Below, piece after piece: positions 44,506-52,467 of a stretch of DNA of 64,000 bases. Position 1 is the stretch's first letter. Each line of letters starts with the position of its first letter. The stretch covers positions 1-64,000 of the forward strand of contig NZ_JACJSJ010000024.1 of NCBI RefSeq assembly GCF_014698115.1. The letters are read 5' to 3'. Under the pieces are notes generated by a model. That model ran no database searches. It was given only the letters and a program-made list of their open reading frames with translations, and had not been told where the DNA came from. Origin of the DNA: Nostoc sp. FACHB-973. Its GTDB lineage: Bacteria > Cyanobacteriota > Cyanobacteriia > Cyanobacteriales > Nostocaceae. The position numbers and the translations under genes are program-made.

Positions 44506-45888
44506 ATGACTCAAAGCATGAGTGTTTTTATCTTGATCTGGATTGGTCAGGTGCTATCTCTGGTTGGCTCTCGCATGACCAGTTTTGCTCTGAGTATTTG
44601 GATTTATCAGCATACTAACTCAAACACCCAGTTCACTCTCCTGATTTTATCAACGACCTTACCTGCGATTATTATCTCCCCCATTGCTGGAGTGTTTGTC
44701 GATCGCTGGAGTCGTCGCTGGATCATGATTATTAGTGACTTCTGCGCTGGTCTGTGTACCTTAACCATTGCCTGGTTATTTATGAATGGCAACCTAGAAG
44801 TCTGGAGTCTGTGCTTAATTAGTGCTATTAGCTCCGGCTTCAGTGCCTTTCAGTCCCTCGCCTATTCTTCAGCCACAACATTACTAGTGCCTAAAGAACA
44901 ACTTGGTCGTGCTAGTTCGATGACGCAGATTAGGTTGGCGATTGCGGAAATCCTCTCACCAGTGCTGGCAACTGCACTGCTGGTAAGTGTCCAAATTCCG
45001 GGAGTTATTATCATTGATCTGACAACTTTGTGCTTTGCCCTGATCTGTTTGTTACTGGTTAATTTTCCTGAAGTTCAGATCGCAAAACCAAAAACCGATC
45101 GAGAAGAAGTTGGTTTTCTCTCTTCATTGCTGCAAGAAGTGACCTTTGGATGGAATTATTTAATTGAGCGACCTGGACTGATTGGGTTAGTCATATTTAT
45201 TGGTATCAGTAACTTCCTTATCGGTTTCGATGAAGCTCTAACTACACCTCTGGTACTATCCTTCACTTCCATTCAAAATCTGGGGACAATCTCTTCTATT
45301 GCTAGCTCTGGGATGTTAGTCGGTAGTTTGGTTATGAGCTTTTGGGGGGGACTAGAGCGCCAGATAAATATAATATTTATCTCAATGTTTTTTTTGGGTT
45401 TATTCTATGTGTTGGCTGGCTTGTGTCCTTTCCCGATTCTGTTCACTATCTCTAATTTCTTTATATTTTTCATAGTTCCAATCGTGAATGCTGGAATTCA
45501 AGTAATTTATCAAAAGAAAGTTGCTCCAGAGGTACAGGGAAGGGTCTTTGCATTCCGTAGTGCGCTTACTCAGGGTTTTCTGCCGCTTTCTTATTTGATA
45601 GCAGGGCCACTAGCCGACCAAGTTTTTGAACCGTTGATGGCTGCTGATGGGTTGGGAGCAGCTAGCATTGGGCAAATTATTGGTGTTGGTCATGGTCGCG
45701 GTATTGGTTTGATGTTTGTGATCATGGGTATATTTAGCATCTTTGTCACCTTCATTGCCTACTTTTATCCCCGTCTGCGTCTGCTGGAAGATGAGTTACC
45801 GGATACAAGTCCTTTCTCAGATCAACTTGACTTTTCACAAGATATGGATGAATGCCTAAGCCAGAAAGTTACTCTGGAGAAACTTTGA
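44506..45888 (+). CDS. MFS efflux transporter (DHA3-like)
   Basis: A 460-residue major-facilitator protein with about twelve hydrophobic helices. It has an N-terminal MFS signature between TM2 and TM3 (GVFVDRWSRRWIMI), the GSRMTSFALSIWIY first helix, and a C-terminal cytosolic tail of about 40 acidic residues. The sequence style matches the drug:proton antiporter class that exports antibiotics, siderophores and peptides. It starts 36 bases after the NRPS stop codon and is probably co-transcribed, so it is the likely exporter of the NRPS product. It is the last gene of the plus-strand locus. Confidence 0.88.
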   Translation: MTQSMSVFILIWIGQVLSLVGSRMTSFALSIWIYQHTNSNTQFTLLILSTTLPAIIISPIAGVFVDRWSRRWIMIISDFCAGLCTLTIAWLFMNGNLEVWSLCLISAISSGFSAFQSLAYSSATTLLVPKEQLGRASSMTQIRLAIAEILSPVLATALLVSVQIPGVIIIDLTTLCFALICLLLVNFPEVQIAKPKTDREEVGFLSSLLQEVTFGWNYLIERPGLIGLVIFIGISNFLIGFDEALTTPLVLSFTSIQNLGTISSIASSGMLVGSLVMSFWGGLERQINIIFISMFFLGLFYVLAGLCPFPILFTISNFFIFFIVPIVNAGIQVIYQKKVAPEVQGRVFAFRSALTQGFLPLSYLIAGPLADQVFEPLMAADGLGAASIGQIIGVGHGRGIGLMFVIMGIFSIFVTFIAYFYPRLRLLEDELPDTSPFSDQLDFSQDMDECLSQKVTLEKL

Positions 45889-45924
45889 TTTTTGAATTTA
45901 TTTGCGTGGTGCGCGTACTCCTGC

Positions 45925-45985
45925 AAAGAAGCAAGCTACGCTAAGCGTCTCGCAGAGAAGCACAGCGCAAGCGCGATAGGCAAGG
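45925..45985. repeat. dispersed Nostoc-type repeat (GCTACGCTAAGCGTCTCGCAGAG)
   Basis: A GC-rich stretch with short dyads (AAGCTACGCTAAGCGT, TCTCGCAGAGA, GCGCAAGCGC) lies between the convergent MFS and purU genes. It resembles the dispersed palindromic repeats of heterocystous cyanobacteria; related fragments occur at 21841-21862 and 25896-25918. Confidence 0.6.
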
Positions 45986-46003
45986 AGAATTTATGCTAGA
46001 AAT

Positions 46004-46858
46004 CTACTCAAATACTACTGTCCGATTACCATAGACTAATACACGATTTTGTAAGTGCGATCGCACTGCTCTTGCTAATACAACTCGCTCTAAATCTTTG
46101 CCTTTTCTCACCAAATCTTCCACTTCATCACGGTGACTAACTCGCACTACATCTTGTTCAATAATTGGCCCTGCATCTAAATCAGCAGTGGCATAATGAG
46201 CAGTTGCACCAATAATTTTTACACCACGTTCAAAAGCTCGGTGATAAGGATTTGCTCCTACAAATGCTGGTAAAAATGAGTGATGAATATTGATAATTTG
46301 CGGAAATTGATTAATAAAATTTGCACTAACAATCTGCATATATTTGGCCAATACAACTAAATCAATTTTGTATTGTCGCAGTAATTCAATTTGTTTGACT
46401 TCTTGTTCTAGTTTGTTTTCTTTAGTAATGGGAATATGCTGGTAGTCAATACCAAATTGCTCTGCTACGACCTTTAAACTAGAATGGTTGCTGATAATTA
46501 AAGGAATTTCAGCGATAAATTCTTTAGCACGTTGTCGCCAAATCAAGTCAAATAAACAATGGTCTTGGCGACTTACCCAAATAGCAATACGGGGTACGGT
46601 ATCAGAAAAATGTAGTTCCCATTTAGCGCCTAAAGGTTGAGCTATAGCATTAAATGCCGGTGCAATAAACTCTCGTGGTAAATTGAAGCCATCTAACTGC
46701 CATTCAATCCGGGTGAGGAATAACCCGGCAGCAAAATCTGTATGCTGGTCTGCATGGATAATATTACCACCATTAGAATAGATAAAATTGGCAAATTTCG
46801 CCACTAGTCCCCGTTGATCCGGGCAGGAAATTAGCAAAGTTGCTGTCGGATTTGTCAT
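46004..46858 (-). CDS. purU: formyltetrahydrofolate deformylase
   Basis: A 284-residue enzyme that hydrolyses 10-formyl-THF to formate and THF, balancing one-carbon pools and supplying formate for purine synthesis. The N-terminal ACT domain (ATLLISCPDQRGLVAKFANFI) is followed by a formyltransferase-like catalytic domain with LAKYMQIVSANFI, the catalytic Asn-x-His in INIHHSFLPAF, GANPYHRAFERGVKIIGATAH and the late Asp in DLDAGPIIEQD. The length matches PurU (about 280). Single gene. Confidence 0.95.
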   Translation of the reverse strand: MTNPTATLLISCPDQRGLVAKFANFIYSNGGNIIHADQHTDFAAGLFLTRIEWQLDGFNLPREFIAPAFNAIAQPLGAKWELHFSDTVPRIAIWVSRQDHCLFDLIWRQRAKEFIAEIPLIISNHSSLKVVAEQFGIDYQHIPITKENKLEQEVKQIELLRQYKIDLVVLAKYMQIVSANFINQFPQIINIHHSFLPAFVGANPYHRAFERGVKIIGATAHYATADLDAGPIIEQDVVRVSHRDEVEDLVRKGKDLERVVLARAVRSHLQNRVLVYGNRTVVFE

Positions 46859-46860
46859 AC

Positions 46861-46894
46861 TATTTTAGATTTTAGATTCTAGATTTTAGATTGA
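46861..46894. repeat. TTTTAGATTC-type heptamer array
   Basis: Imperfect tandem TTTTAGA/TTCTAGA units immediately upstream of purU, opposite in sense to the array at 3626-3656. Confidence 0.65.
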
Positions 46895-46986
46895 AAATAG
46901 CATTCTGAATGTAGGTTTAGTGAATTCATCTATCGTAATCATTTTTCAAATTGGTATAACTTAGAAAAAGTAGTGAGATTTAAAGT

Positions 46987-47010
46987 AGGGGCGTACAGAT
47001 GTATGCCCCT
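46987..47010. repeat. imperfect palindrome AGGGGCGTACAG/ATGTATGCCCCT
   Basis: A 24-base near-palindrome with a few mismatches. Its arms closely match the core of the perfect palindrome 50 bases downstream (GTAGGGGCGCACAG/CTGTGCGCCCCTAC). Confidence 0.7.
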
Positions 47011-47031
47011 ATTGAGGGTTATATTAACAGA

Positions 47032-47127
47032 TACAGCATTTTTCAGGTAAATGAGGTACACGGGTAGGGGCGCACAGCTGTGCGCCCCTACGATAACCTC
47101 TACCTCACCAAGCTGCAATCTGCTGTA
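47032..47127. repeat. long palindromic element with perfect 28-base core
   Basis: The outer arms TACAGCA...ATGAGGTA (47032-47058) and TACCTCACCA...TGCTGTA (47101-47127) are imperfect inverted repeats. The core 47064-47091 is a perfect palindrome (14 + 14 bases). It lies between the purU promoter region and the end of the Gld-type operon. It is related to the element at 11590-11675 by its arms but has a different core. Confidence 0.75.
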
Positions 47128-47146
47128 TGAGAACTTCTATGATTGC

Positions 47147-47773
47147 CTATTTGGCATTTGTCGGAGTTGGTAGAGGTAGATTGCTTGGCAAAGGTGTTGA
47201 TTTAACATTATCTACGGGTTGTTTCCACTCTGATAATTCCCGATTTACAGCATTTTTAAAATCTGTAGATACCAATAGCACATTGACATTACCATTGGGT
47301 TTTGTAGGTGGGTCAGCTTGAGCATATAATAAACGCCCGTTAAAGTTAGATTTACCTAAAATTAACTGATGGCTTTGCTGATTTTTCAGTGTAATATTAA
47401 TAGTTGCTTGTGGTTGATCTAAACCGAATTGTCCAAGCTCATTTGCTGGAGTTGGCAAAGTGCGATTGCTCTTACTCTTGACTAACAAATCCATCAAATA
47501 AGAAACAATAGCGTCATTTGCTGGTTCGGATATTGGAGATTTAATTAACCACTTGGAGTTACTAGATTGATTGCTGCGTTCCAGATTCAGGGTAAGTTTT
47601 TTTGTCTTTACTGTTAAAGCCTGCACATCATCTTCGGCAAAAGAGAAAATTTGCTGCTTTTCCTCTTTGATTTCTTCTCGCCGAGTAGCACCCTTAATTT
47701 CATAGAAATAAACAAAACTGCCTAAACCCAGCGCTAGCAGTATCAAAAGTAAAGTTGTTCGTGGCAATTTCAT
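47147..47773 (-). CDS. DUF4340-like membrane-anchored protein
   Basis: A 208-residue protein beginning with one membrane helix (LLLILLALGLGSFVYFYEI, residues 8-27). A DUF4340-type beta-rich domain follows (FSFAEDDVQALTVKTKKLTL..., WLIKSPISEPANDAIVSYLM, LGQFGLDQPQATINI, LILGKSNFNGRLLYAQ). The C-terminus is Pro/Thr-rich (about 20 residues). DUF4340 proteins are usually encoded next to Gld-like ABC exporters, as here. Role unknown. There is a 281-base gap from the preceding gene, which includes a short GGGAGTA repeat, so it may have its own promoter. Confidence 0.8.
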   Translation of the reverse strand: MKLPRTTLLLILLALGLGSFVYFYEIKGATRREEIKEEKQQIFSFAEDDVQALTVKTKKLTLNLERSNQSSNSKWLIKSPISEPANDAIVSYLMDLLVKSKSNRTLPTPANELGQFGLDQPQATINITLKNQQSHQLILGKSNFNGRLLYAQADPPTKPNGNVNVLLVSTDFKNAVNRELSEWKQPVDNVKSTPLPSNLPLPTPTNAK

Positions 47774-48054
47774 TTTTTTGTCATTTGTTATTTATTGGGA
47801 GTGGGGAGTAGGGAGTACAGGGCAAACGCATCTAAATTACTCTTGATCGCAACGAAAGTTAAGAACCAACGAAAAAATCAGGATTTCGCGTTTGATTGTT
47901 TTTTTAGCCCCAAAGCGATCGCCTAAATTTTTCGCAATAAGCAAGAGTTAATGACATTAATTTTAACTCTATTGAGAATATAGTTTGCTTATTGACATGA
48001 TGCGGCCACCCTGGTAGGGAGTAGGCAAGCTTGAATTTTCAATGATTACTCTTT

Positions 48055-49860
48055 TTACCGTCGTTGCCACCAGATAAGAACTGCTGCCGCAAACCCAATG
48101 AGGGGTAAAACTAACAAAGATGACACTGTTAAAAGATTGGCTTGGGTGGTTGTTAGGTTTATCCGTCGGTTTTTCGGTTCTTTGGGCCGAATAGAAAGGG
48201 GTTGCTTATCTTGTTGATTCAGCCAGGTGACTGAGTTGAGAAATACATCTCCATTTAGTTGCCTTTCAAAGAACCCATCGGTGGCAAAGTTAGAATTTCC
48301 AAAAACTACTAAACGTGACTCAATAGGTGTTTGAGATGAGGGGGATGGGGAAGATGAGGGAGTGGGGGGAGATGAGGGAGTGGGGGAAGCAGTAGCCGCA
48401 GGTGCAGAAGTGGGGCTAGCTTTGCTTTGGGTAGTTGGTGATGGTAATGGGGAAGTTGGAGTTTTTGGGCTAGCTTTGCTTTGGGTGGTTGGTGATGGTA
48501 GCGGGGAAGGTGTGGGAGTGGGGGAGGTTTTGCTTTGGGTGGTTGGTGATGGTAGCGGCGAAGGTGTGGGTGAAGTTTGGGGAGTGGGTGTAGGTTTGGG
48601 TATTTGTTTTCTTGTTAAGGCAACGCCTAAGGTTAGAGGCCCTTTGAGGTCTTTATCTGGATTAAATTCCAATTTTTCGCTTTCTAGGTCGCTTTCTGCC
48701 CAGCTACTGGGATAGGGTTTAGTTTGCAGTAGAGGAGTGGCTTGGATACTGGGTACTGAGGTAATTTCCAGAGGTCGGGAAATGGGATAAAAAGAAATAT
48801 CGTTGCGGAAATCTTGGGTAATTGGATGTTGTGCGTATTCTGTCACTACAGGTGCGGCAGGGCCAAGTCCTACGACGCTTTCAGATGAAACATCTACTGC
48901 TAAACGATTATCCAGACGAACGCCCCACTCTTTTAGCAAGCTATCAAGTTTAGGATCGGTTTTAGGATCAATCATTAGCAGTAAGTTACCACCCCGATTT
49001 AGATATTCTTGCAAGGCTTTGACTTCGCCTTCAAACAGTCCCCGCTTGGCGCCAGCTACTATGACAACAGCGGCATCTTGAGGAATTTTTGGGTTTTCTG
49101 CTAGATTCAAGGGTTCGGTTGTGTAATTTTTATCCTTTAATCCCTCCATTGCTTGGGATATTGCACCTTTACCAGGTGAAAGTTGGCGTTCGCCATGACC
49201 TTGGAGTAAGTAAACTTTGGTTGTGCTTGAACTTGTTAGTTGTTGCAGGCGACTAGTTAATTTGATTTCCGACAGGCGTTCATTTTGATTTAGTGTTTGT
49301 ACTAATTGCCTTTTATCTCCAGATTCTAGATAAACTTCACCATAATCTTTGACGCCAAATTTTTCTGCCAGTCCTGGTCTGAGTTGGGGATCTATATATT
49401 CAAAATTAAACTTTGGGCTTTGTCGGCGATAATTTTGCAATAATTCTTGGTCTTGGGGATTTTGGTTAATATCAAACACCCAGATTTTAATTGGCTGTGG
49501 CAAAGCTTTCACTAATTCCCGTGACTGGGGTGCAAGGGTAAATAATTGAGACTCTGTTAAATCTGCCCGGAAGTGATAGCGAGTCCCCAAAAAATTAATC
49601 AATCCCAAAATTGCTAATACTGCCAGAGTTGCCACCAAGGCATTAGTTCCAACTTGGGTAGACCGACGCTTCCACCAATTAGTTTGGTAGCTTTGCCATA
49701 TTATCCACAAGCCAATAATGACTATTCCCGTAATTATAAATGCTAGTGAAATTAATCCCCACTGTTCAGAGACTAACCCAACTGTTAACCCCACAGTAAC
49801 TAAGAACGGCCCTAGTAAAAACAGATATTTCCACAGTTTTTTCTTTGCGACTATCTTCAT
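48055..49860 (-). CDS. GldG-like ABC transporter auxiliary protein
   Basis: A 601-residue protein. Three hydrophobic segments in residues 10-105 and a final helix (about 570-595, LLTVSSLLVLPLIGFAAAVLIWW) flank a large extracytoplasmic region. The first part of that region matches the ABC-type auxiliary (GldG-like) domain: RYHFRADLTESQLFTLAPQS, YLLQGHGERQLSPGKGAI, AAVVIVAGAKRGLFEGEV, NLLLMIDPKTDPKLDSLL. Between about residues 430 and 515 lies a Pro/Ser/Thr-rich stretch with three near-identical PLPSPTTQSK repeats, encoded by tandemly repeated DNA (48340-48590). This linker then leads to RLVVFGNSNFATDGFFER, part of the usual domain. It is co-transcribed with the permease (6 bases apart) and the ATPase. 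Confidence 0.85.
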   Translation of the reverse strand: MKIVAKKKLWKYLFLLGPFLVTVGLTVGLVSEQWGLISLAFIITGIVIIGLWIIWQSYQTNWWKRRSTQVGTNALVATLAVLAILGLINFLGTRYHFRADLTESQLFTLAPQSRELVKALPQPIKIWVFDINQNPQDQELLQNYRRQSPKFNFEYIDPQLRPGLAEKFGVKDYGEVYLESGDKRQLVQTLNQNERLSEIKLTSRLQQLTSSSTTKVYLLQGHGERQLSPGKGAISQAMEGLKDKNYTTEPLNLAENPKIPQDAAVVIVAGAKRGLFEGEVKALQEYLNRGGNLLLMIDPKTDPKLDSLLKEWGVRLDNRLAVDVSSESVVGLGPAAPVVTEYAQHPITQDFRNDISFYPISRPLEITSVPSIQATPLLQTKPYPSSWAESDLESEKLEFNPDKDLKGPLTLGVALTRKQIPKPTPTPQTSPTPSPLPSPTTQSKTSPTPTPSPLPSPTTQSKASPKTPTSPLPSPTTQSKASPTSAPAATASPTPSSPPTPSSSPSPSSQTPIESRLVVFGNSNFATDGFFERQLNGDVFLNSVTWLNQQDKQPLSIRPKEPKNRRINLTTTQANLLTVSSLLVLPLIGFAAAVLIWWQRR

Positions 49861-49865
49861 AATGA

Positions 49866-50690
49866 CTAATTACGCCCGAAACGCAGTGCATCAATTGATT
49901 GAGCTGTGAGAAAGATGCCCAAAAAAATATAACTGGCAAATAAAATCAAAGCGCTGGTATCGAAAATGCCTTGAATGAGGGTGTTGTAATGTTTTAGTAA
50001 TGACAGATAACCTAAAGCTTCGCCCACGGGATTAGGGAAAATTTTGGCAATTAAGTCAATTAATAACAACAATAAGATGACTGCATAGGTAAGAAAGGCT
50101 GACAGAATTGTGCTGTCTGTTAATGAGGAAATAAACATTCCTAAAGAGAAAATTGCCGCTGCTAGTAAGATTAATCCCAAATGACCCAGTAAAGGAATTG
50201 TAGGTGCCATTGGTGGGTTTGAGCCGCTGATGGCGATCGCTTCAAACACTAGTATGGGTATGACCATTGTGGTAAAAAATGTTAACACGCCTAATAATTT
50301 ACCTACAGCTACCGCCCAGTTCGTGATTGGTGACGTGGCTAATAGTTCTAAAGTGCCCCGCTTGCGTTCTTCGGCATAAAGTCCCATGCAAAGAATTGGT
50401 AGTACGAACAACAACAGCCCCATCATGGGAATTGAAGTCCAAAATCCCCGCACGAATTCGTAGGTGACATCTATCGGTTGCACTGGAAAACCCGATTGTT
50501 GTTGTTGGAGAATGTAGGCGTCGGCTGTCTGAATGATACCTACGTCTGGTGGACCGAGTAAACCCAATACAAATAGCAATCCGGCTATGAACCAAAATAC
50601 ACCAGCGATCGCATATGCCAAAGGTGATACAAAATAACTCTGTAACTCTCGGCGATAAATGGCAATGATATTACCCAGTACTACACCCAT
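49866..50690 (-). CDS. ABC-2 type permease (GldF-like)
   Basis: A 274-residue membrane protein with six predicted helices. It begins MGVVLGNIIAIYRRELQSYF and shows the ABC2 signature YAEERKRGTLELLATSPITNWAVAVGKLLG between helices 2 and 3. It resembles GldF/NosY-type permeases. It lies directly downstream of the ATPase gene (adjacent codons) and upstream of the GldG-like gene, so the three form one exporter operon. Substrate unknown; in Bacteroidetes the equivalents are needed for gliding, but that function cannot be transferred here. Confidence 0.88.
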   Translation of the reverse strand: MGVVLGNIIAIYRRELQSYFVSPLAYAIAGVFWFIAGLLFVLGLLGPPDVGIIQTADAYILQQQQSGFPVQPIDVTYEFVRGFWTSIPMMGLLLFVLPILCMGLYAEERKRGTLELLATSPITNWAVAVGKLLGVLTFFTTMVIPILVFEAIAISGSNPPMAPTIPLLGHLGLILLAAAIFSLGMFISSLTDSTILSAFLTYAVILLLLLIDLIAKIFPNPVGEALGYLSLLKHYNTLIQGIFDTSALILFASYIFLGIFLTAQSIDALRFGRN

Positions 50691-51677
50691 TTATGCGGCT
50701 TCTCCTTGTGTGGCTGCTTCTAAATTCTTTTCTTCTGTGGTCAGTTGCAAGAACACATCTTCTAAGGTAGCGTTAACTCGCCGCAATTCATGTAAACCAA
50801 ACCCTGCACGCACTAATGTTGTGGCAATATCTTTTCCTGGTTCTTTACCTGGTTGCGATATCACCCGCAAATAAGCCCGATTTGCCTGGGGTTGATGACC
50901 TCCCGCTGTCGGAATTGATTCTACCAAACTTACACCCGCGATATTTTGCAATACCTGTTTGGCGAGGGCGGCTTCTCCTTCTATTTCAATTTCATATCCA
51001 GAGCCGCCTGTCAATTGGGTCATCAAATTTTCTGGTGTATTAGTTGCGACTACTTTCCCGCGATTGATGATGGCGACACGGCTACAAGTCATACTCACTT
51101 CTGGCAGGATGTGTGTGGAGAGAATAATTGTGTGAGTACCAGCGAGACTTTTAATTAAATTCCGCACTTCAATTATTTGTCTGGGATCGAGTCCTACGGT
51201 GGGTTCATCGAGAATGATTGCTGGAGGATCGTGGACGATCGCTTGAGCAATTCCTACCCGTTGACGATATCCTTTAGAAAGTTTGCGAATAATTACCCGG
51301 CGCTTATCTTGTAAGTTACAGCGTTCGATGGCTGCTGTTACCTTATTATTGCGATCGCCTGCTGAAACTCCCTTAATTCGGGCTACAAAATGCAAAAATC
51401 CTTCCACCGTCATTTCGGGATATAACGGGGGTGTTTCCGGTAAATAGCCAATTTTTTGGCGCACAGCCAGGGAATTTTCATGGACATCATAGCCAGCAAT
51501 GCGGGCATTGCCATTGGTTGCCGGTAAATAACCAGCCAGAATCCTCATGGTTGTGGTTTTCCCGGCGCCATTCGGCCCCAGCAATCCTAAAATTTCCCCT
51601 GGTTCGACGCTAAAAGTGACATCAGTAATCGCTGGGGTGGAACCGTATATTTTACTTAGATGCTCAACTTCAATCAT
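50691..51677 (-). CDS. ABC transporter ATPase (GldA-like)
   Basis: A 328-residue ABC ATPase: Walker A GPNGAGKTTTMRIL, Q-loop YLPETPPLYPEM, signature LSKGYRQRVGIAQA, Walker B AIILDEPTVGLDP and His switch STHILPEV. After residue about 220 comes the DUF4162-like C-terminal extension typical of multidrug/GldA-type ATPases. It is the first gene of the operon (ATPase, permease, GldG-like, then DUF4340-like). Its stop codon abuts the permease start. Confidence 0.9.
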   Translation of the reverse strand: MIEVEHLSKIYGSTPAITDVTFSVEPGEILGLLGPNGAGKTTTMRILAGYLPATNGNARIAGYDVHENSLAVRQKIGYLPETPPLYPEMTVEGFLHFVARIKGVSAGDRNNKVTAAIERCNLQDKRRVIIRKLSKGYRQRVGIAQAIVHDPPAIILDEPTVGLDPRQIIEVRNLIKSLAGTHTIILSTHILPEVSMTCSRVAIINRGKVVATNTPENLMTQLTGGSGYEIEIEGEAALAKQVLQNIAGVSLVESIPTAGGHQPQANRAYLRVISQPGKEPGKDIATTLVRAGFGLHELRRVNATLEDVFLQLTTEEKNLEAATQGEAA

Positions 51678-51844
51678 CGTTGGTGGCGATCGTAAATTAG
51701 AAGATACCTAATAATCTTAGATCGTGATATTGAGTATGGGGGATTGGGCATGGGGCATGGGACTATAACCTTAACGCACGTTAGCATGTTTAAGATTCGC
51801 TTTGTAGTCAGCAATCAATATTAAGGCAATATACTAGGCAATTT

Positions 51845-52465
51845 ATGACACAAGCCATACTCAAACTAGTAACCTTTGAAGATTTTGCAGCTTGGCGACC
51901 TGAAGGCGGAAGGTACGAATTACATAATGGCGTAATTGTTGAAATGGCACAACCAGGAGGAGACCATGAGGATATTGTCGGGTTTTTGGTTGAAAAAATT
52001 GCTGTTGAGTACGTTCGTAGTGGTCTACCTTATTCCATCCCAAAAACAGCATTAGTTCAATCTCCTAGTAGCCAGTCTTGCTATTCTCCAGACTTGCTAT
52101 TGCTCAACCGTCCCGCTTTAAAATTAGAGCCACTTTGGCAGAAGTATTCTACGGTTCAGTTTGCCGATTCTATCCCTTTAGTGATTGAAGTTGTTAGTAC
52201 TAACTGGCGGGATGATTATCATAAAAAGGTAGGTGAATATGAAGAGATAGGGATAAAAGAATATTGGATTGTTGATTATTTAGCTATCGGTGGTAAAAAG
52301 TTTATCGGTAATCCTAAACAACCCACTATCTCCGTCTACCAATTAGTTGATGGTGAATACCAAGTTACTCAGTTTAGAGGCGATGACTGCATCGTATCAG
52401 CTATTTTCCCGGAATTGAATTTAACCGCCGAACAGATTTTTCAAGCTGGAGGTCTGCCAACGTAA
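51845..52465 (+). CDS. Uma2-family (DUF820) putative endonuclease
   Basis: A 206-residue PD-(D/E)xK-fold protein. It has TFEDFAAWRPEGGRYELHNG at the N-terminus, YSPDLLLLN (the catalytic Asp) near residue 80, PLVIEVVSTNWRDDYHKK (Glu-x-Val, then Lys) near 118-135 and GIKEYWIVDY near 140. Uma2 proteins are hugely expanded in cyanobacteria and presumed to be nucleases, possibly linked to mobile DNA; biochemical proof is scarce. It is a lone gene between divergent and convergent neighbours, ending 2 bases from the end of the histidine kinase gene. Confidence 0.9.
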   Translation: MTQAILKLVTFEDFAAWRPEGGRYELHNGVIVEMAQPGGDHEDIVGFLVEKIAVEYVRSGLPYSIPKTALVQSPSSQSCYSPDLLLLNRPALKLEPLWQKYSTVQFADSIPLVIEVVSTNWRDDYHKKVGEYEEIGIKEYWIVDYLAIGGKKFIGNPKQPTISVYQLVDGEYQVTQFRGDDCIVSAIFPELNLTAEQIFQAGGLPT

Positions 52466-52467
52466 GT

